Both the position numbers and the translations under genes were made by a program. The notes below the pieces were generated by a model. The model had not been told where the DNA came from, did no database searches, and was given only the letters and a program-made list of their open reading frames with translations. This document shows, in pieces, positions 1-11,369 of a DNA stretch of 64,000 nucleotides. Origin of the DNA: Priestia taiwanensis (lineage in GTDB: Bacteria; Bacillota; Bacilli; Bacillales; Bacillaceae_G); contig NZ_BMFK01000002.1 in the NCBI RefSeq assembly GCF_014638355.1, positions 372,001 through 436,000 on the forward strand. Reading direction: 5' to 3'. Position 1 is the first letter of the stretch, and the number at the start of each line of letters is the position of its first letter.

Positions 1-318
1 TTACTCCCATACCTTGGTACAGGATTCATTCTTATCCCGTGGATTGCATACTCTTTCCTCACAGGAAATATTAGCTTTGCAATTGCCCTCCTAGTCTTAT
101 ACATCATTGTACTGATTCAAAGACAAATTATGGAACCTAAAGTTCTGTCATCCAACATTGGATTAGACCCATTAGCAACGCTAATTGCACTATTTGTTGG
201 ATTTAATTTATTCGGCTTCTTGGGGTTAATTATCGGACCAGTTATCTTAGTTATCATTAAGACATTACACTCCGTTCACATCTTTGAAGATTTATGGCGA
301 TTTATTATTAAAAAATAA
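1..318 (+). CDS. ytvI: YtvI-type AI-2E family transporter, 3' end
   Basis: Only the last 105 residues are in the window; the frame is open to base 1, so the start lies to the left. What is visible is strongly hydrophobic, with three to four membrane segments. A conserved stretch (RQIMEPKVLSSNIGLDPLAT, about residues 40-59 of the fragment) is characteristic of the AI-2E/PerM exporter family, whose members span the membrane about eight times. In B. subtilis ytvI lies next to fxsA (ytzA) and pyk, as here. The substrate is unknown. The gene ends at a hairpin shared with convergent fxsA. Confidence 0.85.
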   Translation, partial: LLPYLGTGFILIPWIAYSFLTGNISFAIALLVLYIIVLIQRQIMEPKVLSSNIGLDPLATLIALFVGFNLFGFLGLIIGPVILVIIKTLHSVHIFEDLWRFIIKK

Positions 319-319
319 C

Positions 320-347
320 AAAGTCTCCTTTTTGAAAAGGGAGACTT
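320..347. terminator. Bidirectional terminator between ytvI and fxsA
   Basis: Perfect 9-bp arms (aaagtctcc / ggagacttt) around a short loop, with A/T tracts on both sides. It lies between two convergent genes. Confidence 0.85.
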
Positions 348-728
348 TTATCGTCGATATGAAGAAAGCACTCGATGCTGTATATATCCTTTTATTGTGT
401 CTCTAACTTTTCCTCTTGTAAGCGGAAGAAGACACACAAGACCAATTACATCTGTCACGTAACCAGGAATAAGTAGCAAAATACCCCCAATGATAACACA
501 AATACCATCCAATACAGCATCAGTTGGCACTTGCCCACGACTTAATTGCAATTTAATATCATTCATAATTTTAATACCTTGTTTCTTTAGTAACAAAATA
601 CCAATAATGCTTGTACATACAGAAATGAATATTATTGGTAGTACCCCAATATATTGACCAACTAAAATAAACACCATAAATTCAACAATGGCTATGCCAC
701 TTAGTCCAATAAATACATATTTCTTCAT
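348..728 (-). CDS. fxsA: FxsA family membrane protein
   Basis: A 126-residue FxsA/YtzA family protein. Hydrophobic segments lie around residues 5-25, 27-47 and 75-100, and a basic C-terminus (RDTIKGYIQHRVLSSYRR) follows. The glycine-rich GQVPTDAVLDGICVIIGGILLLIPG region is typical of the family. E. coli FxsA is an inner-membrane protein whose overproduction relieves F-exclusion of phage T7; its role in Bacillus is not known. The start is ATG with a purine-rich SD (GGGGGA) upstream. It lies downstream of the pfkA-pyk operon but is separated by the pyk terminator. Confidence 0.88.
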   Translation of the reverse strand: MKKYVFIGLSGIAIVEFMVFILVGQYIGVLPIIFISVCTSIIGILLLKKQGIKIMNDIKLQLSRGQVPTDAVLDGICVIIGGILLLIPGYVTDVIGLVCLLPLTRGKVRDTIKGYIQHRVLSSYRR

Positions 729-760
729 CCGTCCTCCCCCTTTAACATTATTATAATATA

Positions 761-789
761 AAAAAAAGAGAAGGTCGAAACCTTCTCTC
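761..789 (-). terminator. pyk terminator
   Basis: On the minus strand, AGAGAAGGT-ttcg-ACCTTCTCT is followed by eight T, a few bases after the pyk stop codon. Confidence 0.88.
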
Positions 790-801
790 CATCAATATTT
801 C

Positions 802-2556
802 TTATAGCACTCCTGAGTTACCATTATAAACAATTCCACGAGAAGCATCAACTGTAATATCTTGGCCATCTACAAAAATGTTCGTTGCATTTGCAGCACC
901 AACAATTACTGGAATACCTAAGTTAACTCCTACTACTGCAGCGTGAGATGTTAATCCACCTTCTTCAACAATTAATGCAGCTGCTTTTTCGATTGCAGGC
1001 ATCATATCTTTATCCGTTGCAGTTGTTACTAATACCGCACCAGCTTTCATTTTGCTCATTGCCTCTGCACCTGTATGAGCTACGACTACTTCACCAGTTG
1101 CTGATTTACGACCAATTCCTTGGCTTGTTAATAATGCTTCGCCAACCATTTGTACTTTCATCATGTTTGTTGTACCTGTTTCACCTACAGGAACTCCAGC
1201 AGTAATTACGATTGTATCACCGTTATTGATGAAACCAGCTTTCATACCAGTTTGAACTGCACTGTCAATCATTTCGTCTGTTGTGTTTACTTTCTTCGCA
1301 AGTTGAGCATTCACACCCCATACAAGTGATAAACGACGGCATACATGCTCATCAAATGTTACTGCCACGATTGGAGCTTTTGGACGGTACTTAGAGATTG
1401 TACGAGCTGTATGACCAGATTCTGTTGGAGTTACGATTGCAGCAACATCTAATGATAATGCAGTGTGTGCAACAGATTGTCCGATTGCATTTGTAATGTT
1501 TGTTTGTACGTCTTTCGTACGCTTGCTTAATAAGTTTTTGTAATCTAAGCTCGCTTCCACAGTCTCAGCGATTGTTGCCATCATGTGTACTGATTCAACT
1601 GGGTATTGACCAGCAGCTGTTTCACCAGAAAGCATGATTGCATCTGTACCATCTAAGATTGCGTTCGCAACATCAGATGCTTCCGCACGAGTTGGACGTG
1701 GGTTGCGTTGCATTGAGTCTAACATTTGCGTTGCAGTAATTACTGGCTTCGCAAGTAAGTTACACTTCTTGATTAAACGCTTTTGTACTAATGGTACTTC
1801 TTGAGGTGGAATTTCTACACCCATGTCACCACGAGCAACCATTAAACCATCAGATACTTCTAAGATTGCATCGATGTTATCGATACCTTCTTGGTTCTCG
1901 ATTTTTGGAATGATTTGAATATAGTCAGCACCATTCTCACGAAGTAATTCACGAATTTCTAATACATCAGACGCTTTACGAACGAATGAAGCGGCGATGA
2001 AGTCCACACCTTGCTCAACACCGAAAAGAATATCTTGCTTATCTTTTTCTGTTATACCAGGTAACTTAATGCTTACGTTTGGTACGTTTACACCTTTTTT
2101 GTTTTTTACCATACCGCTGTTTAATACACGTGTACGGATATCAGTTCCTTCTTTAGCGATTACTTCTAACTCAATTAAACCGTCATCGATTAAGATACGA
2201 GAACCTACTTCTACATCATCGATTAAGCCTGGGTATGAAATCGAGAATCGCTCTGCTGTACCTAACACTTGCTCTGTAGCAAGAACTACTTCAGCACCTA
2301 TTACTAATTCGGCTTGACCATTTTCAAAGTCATGCGTACGAATTTCAGGACCTTTTGTATCTAAAAGAATCGCAACTGTTTTTCCCACTTCTTTCGCAGC
2401 TTCACGGATTGTCGTAATACGTGCTGCATGCTCTTCATGACTACCATGGGAGAAGTTCAGACGACAGACGTTCATGCCTGAATTCATTAACTCGATTAAT
2501 TTTTCTTTACTTTCACTTGCAGGACCAATTGTACAAACGATTTTTGTTTTACGCAT
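802..2556 (-). CDS. pyk: Pyruvate kinase with C-terminal PEP-utiliser-like domain
   Basis: Converts phosphoenolpyruvate and ADP to pyruvate and ATP, the last step of glycolysis, in the cytosol. The protein has 584 residues, matching Bacillus/Geobacillus pyruvate kinases. It has the N-terminal TIM barrel ([18 protein letters not shown]), a B domain near residues 70-170 ([10 protein letters not shown]), the active-site stretches [12 protein letters not shown] and [12 protein letters not shown], and the C domain. Residues about 485-584 are the extra domain resembling the phosphohistidine domain of PEP-utilising enzymes (GGLTSHAAV). The ATG at 2556 follows a GGAGGAAACAAA SD; a TTG 21 bases upstream is in frame but lacks an SD. 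It follows pfkA by 57 bases and is almost certainly cotranscribed with it. Confidence 0.97.
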   Translation of the reverse strand: MRKTKIVCTIGPASESKEKLIELMNSGMNVCRLNFSHGSHEEHAARITTIREAAKEVGKTVAILLDTKGPEIRTHDFENGQAELVIGAEVVLATEQVLGTAERFSISYPGLIDDVEVGSRILIDDGLIELEVIAKEGTDIRTRVLNSGMVKNKKGVNVPNVSIKLPGITEKDKQDILFGVEQGVDFIAASFVRKASDVLEIRELLRENGADYIQIIPKIENQEGIDNIDAILEVSDGLMVARGDMGVEIPPQEVPLVQKRLIKKCNLLAKPVITATQMLDSMQRNPRPTRAEASDVANAILDGTDAIMLSGETAAGQYPVESVHMMATIAETVEASLDYKNLLSKRTKDVQTNITNAIGQSVAHTALSLDVAAIVTPTESGHTARTISKYRPKAPIVAVTFDEHVCRRLSLVWGVNAQLAKKVNTTDEMIDSAVQTGMKAGFINNGDTIVITAGVPVGETGTTNMMKVQMVGEALLTSQGIGRKSATGEVVVAHTGAEAMSKMKAGAVLVTTATDKDMMPAIEKAAALIVEEGGLTSHAAVVGVNLGIPVIVGAANATNIFVDGQDITVDASRGIVYNGNSGVL

Positions 2557-2613
2557 TTTGTTTCCTCCATCTTTCAACTAGAAGTCTATACAAATTTTGT
2601 CAAATCCGTAAGA

Positions 2614-3979
<1,366 letters not shown>

Positions 3980-4966
3980 TTAAGAACGTACACTCTCTTT
4001 GCTGTTTCCCTCTGCAACCGTGAATTGACCAATCGTTCTAAACTTTTCATAACGTTGCTCAACTAACTCTTCCTTGTCTAATTGTAGCAATTCTTGCAGT
4101 GATTCTTTTACTAATTTGTCTATATAAGCCGATTGTTCTTTTACATCACGATGTGCTCCACCCTTAACTTCTGTAATAATATCATCAATAATACAGAAGT
4201 CTTTTAAATCTTGTGCGGTAATTTTCATCGTTTCAGCAGCTTTTTTCGCATATGAAGCATCTTTCCATAAGATTGAAGCTGCTCCTTCTGGCGAAATAAC
4301 CGAATACGTTGAATTCTCCAGCATATAGAGCTTATTGCCAATCCCTAAACCTAAAGCTCCTCCGCTTCCGCCCTCTCCAATTACAATACAAATAACTGGA
4401 ACGGTTAAGCCTGCCATCTCAAATAAGTTTCGCGCAATCGCTTCACTTTGGCCACGCTCTTCTGCCGCTTTTCCTGGGTATGCACCTTTCGTATCAATAA
4501 AACAAATGATTGGTCGGTTGAACTTCTCTGCTTGCTTCATTAAACGTAAGGCCTTTCTATACCCTTCTGGATGAGGCATCCCAAAGTTGCGACGAATATT
4601 CTCTTTCGTATCTTTTCCACGTTGATGACCAATAACAGTTACTGGTAATCCGTGATATCTTGCAATTCCACCCACAATTGCTGCATCATCTCCATACAAA
4701 CGGTCCCCATGACACTCGAAAAAATCATCGAATAAGTAATGAATATAATCCAATGTCGTTGGGCGTTCTGGATGACGAGCTGTTTGAACTCGATCCCATA
4801 CTTTCATATTCCCGTAAATTTCCTGTTCTAAATTTTCTAATCGTTGCTCTAAATGAAAAATTTCTGCTGAGAAATCAACGTTATTTTCACTTGTGAACTT
4901 TTTCAGTTCACTAATTTTATTACGTAGTTCAATAACCGGCTTCTCAAATTCTAATCCCGTATTCAT
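3980..4966 (-). CDS. accA: Acetyl-CoA carboxylase carboxyltransferase subunit alpha
   Basis: With AccD it forms the carboxyltransferase that moves CO2 from carboxybiotin to acetyl-CoA to give malonyl-CoA, the first step of fatty-acid synthesis. The protein has 328 residues and is full length. The crotonase-like core carries [50 protein letters not shown] and the oxyanion-type [15 protein letters not shown]. The ATG at 4966 has an ideal GGAGGTG SD; an in-frame upstream ATG does not. The start overlaps the accD stop by four bases (ATGA), so the subunits are translationally coupled. Confidence 0.97.
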   Translation of the reverse strand: MNTGLEFEKPVIELRNKISELKKFTSENNVDFSAEIFHLEQRLENLEQEIYGNMKVWDRVQTARHPERPTTLDYIHYLFDDFFECHGDRLYGDDAAIVGGIARYHGLPVTVIGHQRGKDTKENIRRNFGMPHPEGYRKALRLMKQAEKFNRPIICFIDTKGAYPGKAAEERGQSEAIARNLFEMAGLTVPVICIVIGEGGSGGALGLGIGNKLYMLENSTYSVISPEGAASILWKDASYAKKAAETMKITAQDLKDFCIIDDIITEVKGGAHRDVKEQSAYIDKLVKESLQELLQLDKEELVEQRYEKFRTIGQFTVAEGNSKESVRS

Positions 4967-5820
4967 TGTAGAACACCTCCACAATGTAATTCAACAATTA
5001 GCTGCAATCTCTCTTTCATATCTGATCGCTTAATAACCGCATCAAGCTGACCGTGCTTCAATAGAAATTCTGCTGTTTGGAAATCTGACGGCAAATCTTC
5101 TCGGACGGTTTGTTCGATAACACGTCTTCCCGCAAACCCAATTAATGCTCCCGGCTCCGCTAAATTATAATCACCTAGTGAAGCAAAACTAGCTGAAACA
5201 CCACCTGTTGTCGGATGTGTCATAACAGAAATAATAAGTCCGCCTTGATCGCTAAATTTCTTGAGCGCAGCACTTGTTTTTGCCATCTGCATTAAACTAA
5301 ACATTCCTTCTTGCATTCGTGCCCCGCCAGAAGCAGTAAAAATAAGAAATGGTACTTGTAATTGACCCGCTTTCTCAATTGCATTTGCAATTTTCTCTCC
5401 CACAACAGAACCCATACTTCCCATTCGGAACCTAGAGTCCATAACTGCAATTACAATTTTGTTACCGTGTAACAAACCTTCCCCTGTTACGATTGCCTCA
5501 TTTAACTCTGTTTGCAATCGATCTTTTTCTGCCTTTTCTTCATATTGAGGGAAAGAAAGGGGGTTTGTAGAAATCATATCTTTATCATATTCTACAAACG
5601 TACCCTCATCGATAATAGATTGGATACGATCTGGAGCACTCATTGGATGGTGGTAACCACACGTTGTACATACTCGTAAATGTTTCACAAACTCCTTTGT
5701 CAAGGTGATTTTTTTGCAATTAGAACATTTTGTCATCACCCCGTCAGGCACATCACGCTTTACATGCTCTGAAGGTACTTGTGCATACTTCTTCTTTTTT
5801 GTAAATAGATCTTTTAACAA
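4963..5820 (-). CDS. accD: Acetyl-CoA carboxylase carboxyltransferase subunit beta
   Basis: The beta subunit of the malonyl-CoA-forming carboxyltransferase, 285 residues. The N-terminus has the four-cysteine zinc ribbon (KCSNC ... VCTTCGYH, residues about 31-56), and the crotonase fold follows with [19 protein letters not shown] and [16 protein letters not shown]. The start is TTG at 5820, with GGGGAGGTTGATCC in front. It follows the GntR gene by 17 bases and overlaps accA by four. The Cys4 motif is intact, so a functional subunit is expected. Confidence 0.96.
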   Translation of the reverse strand: MLKDLFTKKKKYAQVPSEHVKRDVPDGVMTKCSNCKKITLTKEFVKHLRVCTTCGYHHPMSAPDRIQSIIDEGTFVEYDKDMISTNPLSFPQYEEKAEKDRLQTELNEAIVTGEGLLHGNKIVIAVMDSRFRMGSMGSVVGEKIANAIEKAGQLQVPFLIFTASGGARMQEGMFSLMQMAKTSAALKKFSDQGGLIISVMTHPTTGGVSASFASLGDYNLAEPGALIGFAGRRVIEQTVREDLPSDFQTAEFLLKHGQLDAVIKRSDMKERLQLIVELHCGGVLQ

Positions 5821-5837
5821 AGGATCAACCTCCCCTC

Positions 5838-6482
5838 TTATCCTTCCATATGAAACAATGTAAGAACATTCTCATATTGTTGCAGTGCATGTTGTTCATC
5901 TTTCATAGCAATGGCTTCATACAACTGTCGCATGACACTTCTGCTCTTTTCTTCATCTAGCTCTATACGTAACGAATAAAAGTATTCATTAATTATGTCC
6001 CAAATACGATACAACAAGAAGTTTCCCGTAGACTCTACAATCTTGGAAAAGAATAAGCTATACAAGTCAACAGAAGATGCCTCTTCTATTTTCTTTTCCA
6101 CTAATTCTTTTATTTCTACAAATGTTTCATTTTTGCTACGCTGGCATGCTTGTTTAATTGCTTCACGTTCAATTAACATTTTCGTTGCAATTAAATCATC
6201 TTTTGCTTCCTTTCGTTGCAAAATAAACGTTCCTAATAAATGAATTAAATGATTGCCTCGAAAGTCTTTTAAAAATGTACCTTCTCCTCGTTTTGTTTCG
6301 ATTAATCCTACTAGCTCTAAAGCACGGAGAGCCTCTCTCACAGAGGATCTCCCTACTTCTAAACGAGCGGACAATTCACGCTCAGAAGGCATCTTATCTC
6401 CTGGTTGTAAATTGTCCTCATCAATAATCGTACGTATTTGTTCAACAATATCTAAATATACTTTTTGTTGTGATATTGTCAC
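5838..6482 (-). CDS. GntR/FadR-family transcriptional regulator of the malic enzyme-accDA operon
   Basis: A 214-residue regulator with a winged-helix GntR domain at residues about 8-70 ([45 protein letters not shown] pattern) and an all-helical FCD-type effector domain. The start is GTG with GAGGAAATCTT upstream. It sits between the malic enzyme and accD, all in one direction with gaps of 14 and 17 bases. This context suggests control of malonyl-CoA and NADPH supply, possibly with an acyl-CoA or organic-acid ligand; the ligand cannot be read from sequence. A matching TGGT-n3-ACCA palindrome lies just after the operon promoter, which points to autoregulation. B. subtilis lacks this gene at this position. 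Confidence 0.88.
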   Translation of the reverse strand: MTISQQKVYLDIVEQIRTIIDEDNLQPGDKMPSERELSARLEVGRSSVREALRALELVGLIETKRGEGTFLKDFRGNHLIHLLGTFILQRKEAKDDLIATKMLIEREAIKQACQRSKNETFVEIKELVEKKIEEASSVDLYSLFFSKIVESTGNFLLYRIWDIINEYFYSLRIELDEEKSRSVMRQLYEAIAMKDEQHALQQYENVLTLFHMEG

Positions 6483-6496
6483 AAGATTTCCTCACT

Positions 6497-7729
6497 TTAT
6501 TCAATAATCGCTAATCGCTTCGTCTTCTCTGCTATTTCATTTGGATCTACTTTTACCCTTGCAACCCCTGTCTCCATTGCTGCTTTCGCTACATATGCAG
6601 CTACTTTCGGTGCAACACGAGAATCAAATGGTGCTGGAATAATGTAATCTGGATGTAACTCATCTTCAGAAATTAATTCTGCGATTGCTTGTACAGCCGC
6701 AACTTTCATTTCTTCGTTAATATGCGTTGCACGAACGTCAAGTGCCCCTCTGAAAATACCAGGGAATGCTAATACATTATTTACTTGGTTCGGGAAGTCT
6801 GAACGACCCGTTCCAACAACTAATGCTCCTGCCGCTTTTGCTTCTTCTGGCATAATCTCAGGATTCGGATTTGCCATTGCGAAGATAATTGGGTTCTCAT
6901 TCATACTACGAACCATTTCCTGCGTTAGCGCACCTTCGACAGATACGCCTACGAATACATCTGCTCCTGCTAATGCATCTGCTAATGTACCAGCAACTTT
7001 ATCACGATTTGTATACTTCGCTACTTCATTCTTCACTGGGTTCATTCCAACTGGACGACCTTCGTACACTGTGCCTTTTGAATCACACATAATAATATCG
7101 CGAACACCGTAGCTATATAATAACTTAATAATGGCAATACCTGCTGCTCCAGCCCCGCTTGCTACTACTTTAATTTCTGACATTTTCTTATTCGCAAGTT
7201 TTAATGCATTCACTAAACCAGCAACTGTTACGATTGCTGTTCCATGTTGATCATCGTGGAATACAGGTATATTTAATTCTTTCTTTAATCGTTCTTCCAC
7301 TTCAAAACAATTTGGAGCTGCAATATCTTCTAAATTAATTCCTCCAAATGTCGGTTCCAATAATTTCACTGTCTCAACAATTTTATCCACATCTTGCGTA
7401 TTTAAACAAATTGGAAACGCATCTACTCCTGCAAAGCTCTTGAATAATAATGCTTTTCCTTCCATAACTGGCATCGCAGCCTCTGGACCAATATTCCCCA
7501 GTCCAAGTACCGCTGTACCATCAGTCACAACAGCCACCATATTTCCCTTCACTGTGTAATCATATACTTTACTTTGATCTTCATAGATAACTTTACATGG
7601 TTCTGCAACACCTGGTGAATATGCCAAGCTTAAATCCTCTGCATTTCTTACTGCTACCTTTGAAACTGTTTCTAACTTCCCTTGATGTGTACGATGCATC
7701 TCTAATGCCTTCTCACGTAATCTAGACAA
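6497..7729 (-). CDS. ytsJ: Malic enzyme (YtsJ type)
   Basis: Oxidative decarboxylation of malate to pyruvate; the B. subtilis orthologue YtsJ prefers NADP and supplies NADPH. The protein has 410 residues, the length of YtsJ. Motifs: SLAYSPGVAEPC, VTDGTAVLGLGNIGPEA, FHDDQHGTAIV with metal ligands, and the nucleotide-binding GAGAAGIAI. The preferred start is TTG at 7729, eight bases after GGGGAG; the upstream GTG and ATG codons in frame lack suitable SD spacing. It is the first gene of a probable operon with the GntR regulator, accD and accA, coupling NADPH production to fatty-acid synthesis. Confidence 0.93.
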   Translation of the reverse strand: MSRLREKALEMHRTHQGKLETVSKVAVRNAEDLSLAYSPGVAEPCKVIYEDQSKVYDYTVKGNMVAVVTDGTAVLGLGNIGPEAAMPVMEGKALLFKSFAGVDAFPICLNTQDVDKIVETVKLLEPTFGGINLEDIAAPNCFEVEERLKKELNIPVFHDDQHGTAIVTVAGLVNALKLANKKMSEIKVVASGAGAAGIAIIKLLYSYGVRDIIMCDSKGTVYEGRPVGMNPVKNEVAKYTNRDKVAGTLADALAGADVFVGVSVEGALTQEMVRSMNENPIIFAMANPNPEIMPEEAKAAGALVVGTGRSDFPNQVNNVLAFPGIFRGALDVRATHINEEMKVAAVQAIAELISEDELHPDYIIPAPFDSRVAPKVAAYVAKAAMETGVARVKVDPNEIAEKTKRLAIIE

Positions 7730-7765
7730 GGTGTTCACTCCCCAATCGATTAAAATATATTTTAG

Positions 7766-7776
7766 TGGTCTGACCA
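7766..7776. promoter_or_regulatory. FadR-type GntR operator candidate
   Basis: The 11-base perfect palindrome TGGTCTGACCA matches the TnGTnnnACnA core recognised by FadR-subfamily GntR proteins. It begins about a dozen bases downstream of the -10 box of the ytsJ promoter, a position where bound protein would block transcription. Confidence 0.6.
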
Positions 7777-7788
7777 GTGACACCTATT

Positions 7789-7817
7789 ATGATAATGAAA
7801 AAAACGGAAATTGTCCA
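7789..7817 (-). promoter_or_regulatory. Promoter of ytsJ-GntR-accDA operon
   Basis: Minus-strand TGGACA, 17 bases, TATCAT: a good sigma-A match located between the dnaE stop codon and ytsJ. There is no terminator after dnaE, so some read-through from dnaE is also possible. Confidence 0.65.
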
Positions 7818-10800
7818 TTAATTTTTTAGGACGACATTTCCTTCACCTATTAATAGTTGTAATTTCTCCATGCACGATTTGGTCGGATGTACATGGAAGC
7901 GTTGGTCTAACTTCACCAACTTCTTCGCTTCTTCATCATACACATATACTTCTACATACCCTTTATGCTCTTGCAGGATACGCTGTATACGTTGTACAAT
8001 TCCTTCTGCGTGTTGCTTCGTTATTTTGAGATAGAGAGATTTGCCTACATAGGATGCATATTCTTCCACACGTTGAATAGATTGAACATGCTTCATAATA
8101 AATTGCTTCTTTCCCATTCTCTCCTCTACATTCCCCTCTACATAAACAATTTCTCCTTTTTTTAACATTGGGAAAAATTGTGCATATTCATTCGGGAAAA
8201 TTGTTGCGTCTATTTCTTTACTTTGATCAGAAATAGTTAAGAAAGCCATTTGTTGCCCTTTTTTTGTCTGAATTGTTTTTATTTCACTTACATAGGCAAG
8301 TACTTTCATACGCTTTTCTTCTCTGGCTAACATACCGATTTGTAAATTCTCTATAATATGTTGATAAGAACTCGTTGGGTGTCCAGATAAATACACACCT
8401 AACGTTTCTTTTTCTAACCTTAAAATTTCGATAGGTGACAACGCTTCTCCTTCCATATATTTTGGTTTTGGAATAAATTCCTCCTCCAAGAACATATCTT
8501 CCTGTTCTGTTGACGATGGTCGAACAAGCTCTGCATACTCTAGTGCAACATGTAAACTACTTACTAAACTACCACGCCCCACACTAAACTCATCGAAACA
8601 ACCTGCATATATTAACGACTCCATGATGCGACGATTCACTTTCACTCGCACACAAAAGTCAAACAAGTCAGAAAATCTACGTTTCTTTCGTTCTTGCATG
8701 ACCTCCTTTAAAGTAGCAATTCCGACATTTTTAATTGGTAGAAGTCCATAGCGAACTTTTTCTCCCTCCACCGTGAATCCATATTGACTGGCATTAATAG
8801 ATGGTGGGAGTAATTCAATTCCTCGTTGCTTCGTCTCTGTAATACTCGTAGCCAACTTATCCTCTTGGCCCATTACGCTCGATAATAAATTCGCTGCAAA
8901 ATCAAGTGCATAATGCACTTTTAAATAGGCAAGTTGATAGGCAATCATACTATACGCAACCGCGTGACTTTTATTAAATCCATAGTTGGCGAAGCGAACA
9001 ATTAAATCATATACCTCATTCGCAATGTGCTCGCTGTACCCTTTTGCAATGCTTCCCTTAACGAAGTGAATACGTTCTTGATCCAATACCTCTTTCTTCT
9101 TCTTACTCACCGCTCGGCGTAGCAAATCCGCTTCTCCAAGAGCAAACCCTGCCATACGGGACGCAATATGCATAATTTGCTCTTGATACAAGATAACGCC
9201 ATACGTCGGCTCAAGAATTGGTTTTAAATCTGGATGGATATAAGTCACACTTCGCTTCCCATGTCGATACTCAATAAAGGTTGGAATTTGCTCCATCGGA
9301 CCTGGACGATACAGTGCATTCACCGCAACAATATCTTCAAATCCTGTTGGCTTTAAGCTCTGTAATACTTTTCTCATGCCCGCTGATTCTAATTGGAAGA
9401 TACCCGTCGTATCCCCTTTGCTTAACAGCTCAAACACACCTTTATCTGTTAATGGCAATGATTTCAAATCAACGTTTTCCCCTAAGCGTTTTTGAATAGA
9501 TTGGCAAATTTTCTCTAAAAGAGATAGATTCCGCAAGCCTAAAAAATCCATTTTCAACAGCCCGATTTCCTCTAACACATCACCTGTATACTGCGTTAAA
9601 TACACCTCATCGTTCCCTTCTTGCAAGGCAACATAATTTGTTAACGGTTTGTCGCTAATAATAATGCCAGCAGCATGAATAGATGTGTGACGAGGAATAC
9701 CTTCGATTCTTCGGGCAATATCATATATGCGTTCATGCAATGGCTTCTCATGAACATACGAACGGAAAGAAGCCGAATCTTCATACGCCTCCCTCAATGT
9801 GATACCTAGGCGACCTGGGATTTTCTTCGAAAAGAAATCAATCTCTTTCGGTGCCATTCCCATTACACGTGCCACATCTCGAATTGCTGCTTTTGCTGCT
9901 AATGTACCGAACGTAATAATTTGTGCAACATGGATACTTCCATACTTCTTCGCAACGTATTGAATGACCTCATCTCGACGATGATCTGGAAAATCAATAT
10001 CAATATCTGGCATCGTAATACGTTCGGGATTTAAGAAACGTTCAAATAACAAGCCATACTTCAGAGGATCTACATCCGTAATATAAAGGACATACGCAAC
10101 AAGTGAACCGGCTGCTGAACCACGCCCTGGCCCCACTAATATTCCATGTTCATGCGCATATTTTATGAAATCCCAAACAATTAAGAAATAATCACTAAAT
10201 TGCATTTCTTTAATAATACTAAGTTCATATGTAAGACGGTCGAAATATGCCTCATCAATTGTTCCAAAACGCTGCTTTAGTCCTTCTATACATAGTCTCT
10301 CTAAGTATTCATCGGCCGTTTCACCTGTATGGATAGGATATTTCGGAAGAATTTTTTGATGAAATGGTAATTCAATATTACACATATCAGCAATACAAGT
10401 CGTATTCTCTATCACTTCTGGCATTGCTTCAAATAAAGCTGTCATTTCCACTGAGTCTTTCAGATAATACTCCTCACTTTGTAATGTAGGATGTGTACCC
10501 TCTATTAATTTCGAACCATATCCTATGCACGTTACACATTCATGAACAAGGCTATCGTTCTTCTCTATATAATGCACATCGTTCGTCGCAACAAGTGGTA
10601 TATTATAGGATTGACTAATTCCCTTTAATTTGGGCACTATCATTTTCTCTTCTTCTATCGAATGATGCTGTACACTTAAATAGAAATCAGGAAATGATTG
10701 CTTATAAAATGCAACACTATCATGAATTTTCTCTTCTTCTCCATTTAAAATATATTGTTCAATTTCTCCTTCTAACCCTGGTGTAATAGCAACTAAGTGC

Positions 10801-11147
10801 TCTCCATATTTTGCTAACCATTTCTTCGGAATACCTTCTGCTGACTTCGTTTCAATCGCGCTCGATATTTTCAAGAGATTATGGTAACCATGTATATTCT
10901 TCGCAAGTAATAAAAGACCGAATGTACGATTCTCATCTAAAATAGACACATGCAATCCGATAATTGGTTTTATCCCTTGTTGATGGCACTCTTTATAAAA
11001 AGAAATAGCGCCGTACATGACATGCTTATCCGTTAGAGCAAGTGCTGTATATCCTTGCTCCTTCGCCTTCCTTACTACTTCCTTTATTGAGCACGTACTA
11101 CTAAGTAGACTGTAGACACTCTTCATTTGCAAATGTACAAATTCCAT
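7818..11147 (-). CDS. dnaE: DNA polymerase III alpha subunit, DnaE1/DnaE3-type
   Basis: The second C-family replicative polymerase of Bacillus, which extends primers before PolC takes over. The protein has 1109 residues. Order: PHP domain (residues 1-250), palm and thumb with the catalytic MPDIDIDFPDHRRDEV near residue 385, the GPGRGSAAGSLVAY motif, the fingers, helix-hairpin-helix, and a C-terminal OB fold (VYVEGNVEERMGKKQF). The first PHP motif reads HLQMKSVYS instead of HxHS, so metal binding and proofreading by this domain are doubtful, as in other Bacillus DnaE. The ATG at 11147 lies nine bases from GAGAAGGA; an ATG nine bases further upstream would be too close to the SD. Confidence 0.96.
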   Translation of the reverse strand: MEFVHLQMKSVYSLLSSTCSIKEVVRKAKEQGYTALALTDKHVMYGAISFYKECHQQGIKPIIGLHVSILDENRTFGLLLLAKNIHGYHNLLKISSAIETKSAEGIPKKWLAKYGEHLVAITPGLEGEIEQYILNGEEEKIHDSVAFYKQSFPDFYLSVQHHSIEEEKMIVPKLKGISQSYNIPLVATNDVHYIEKNDSLVHECVTCIGYGSKLIEGTHPTLQSEEYYLKDSVEMTALFEAMPEVIENTTCIADMCNIELPFHQKILPKYPIHTGETADEYLERLCIEGLKQRFGTIDEAYFDRLTYELSIIKEMQFSDYFLIVWDFIKYAHEHGILVGPGRGSAAGSLVAYVLYITDVDPLKYGLLFERFLNPERITMPDIDIDFPDHRRDEVIQYVAKKYGSIHVAQIITFGTLAAKAAIRDVARVMGMAPKEIDFFSKKIPGRLGITLREAYEDSASFRSYVHEKPLHERIYDIARRIEGIPRHTSIHAAGIIISDKPLTNYVALQEGNDEVYLTQYTGDVLEEIGLLKMDFLGLRNLSLLEKICQSIQKRLGENVDLKSLPLTDKGVFELLSKGDTTGIFQLESAGMRKVLQSLKPTGFEDIVAVNALYRPGPMEQIPTFIEYRHGKRSVTYIHPDLKPILEPTYGVILYQEQIMHIASRMAGFALGEADLLRRAVSKKKKEVLDQERIHFVKGSIAKGYSEHIANEVYDLIVRFANYGFNKSHAVAYSMIAYQLAYLKVHYALDFAANLLSSVMGQEDKLATSITETKQRGIELLPPSINASQYGFTVEGEKVRYGLLPIKNVGIATLKEVMQERKKRRFSDLFDFCVRVKVNRRIMESLIYAGCFDEFSVGRGSLVSSLHVALEYAELVRPSSTEQEDMFLEEEFIPKPKYMEGEALSPIEILRLEKETLGVYLSGHPTSSYQHIIENLQIGMLAREEKRMKVLAYVSEIKTIQTKKGQQMAFLTISDQSKEIDATIFPNEYAQFFPMLKKGEIVYVEGNVEERMGKKQFIMKHVQSIQRVEEYASYVGKSLYLKITKQHAEGIVQRIQRILQEHKGYVEVYVYDEEAKKLVKLDQRFHVHPTKSCMEKLQLLIGEGNVVLKN

Positions 11148-11369
11148 ACATTTCATTCCTTCTCTATTATTCTTTCTATATAGCATAACAAGTATGTTTT
11201 TTTACCGTTCCTACCTCTATAGTACCGCAAAAGAAAACATACTGCTCCCTTTTTGTCCATATACATGAAGTATACACACATCCTTCTTAAAACACACCCT
11301 CCACAAAGAGAAGTCATACAACAAAGACACCTCGAAAAAGAATGATGTATATAAGGAAAGGTGACGGCA

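Noticed and set aside
948..1205. Plus-strand ORF of 85 codons rich in Leu
   Set aside because: It is antisense to pyk, has no SD and an unnatural Leu/Gln-rich composition; a shadow of the real gene.
11315..11322. CATACAAC as sigma-E -10 for ytrH
   Set aside because: No matching -35 at 13-15 bases upstream, so the promoter is not claimed although sigma-E control is expected from B. subtilis.
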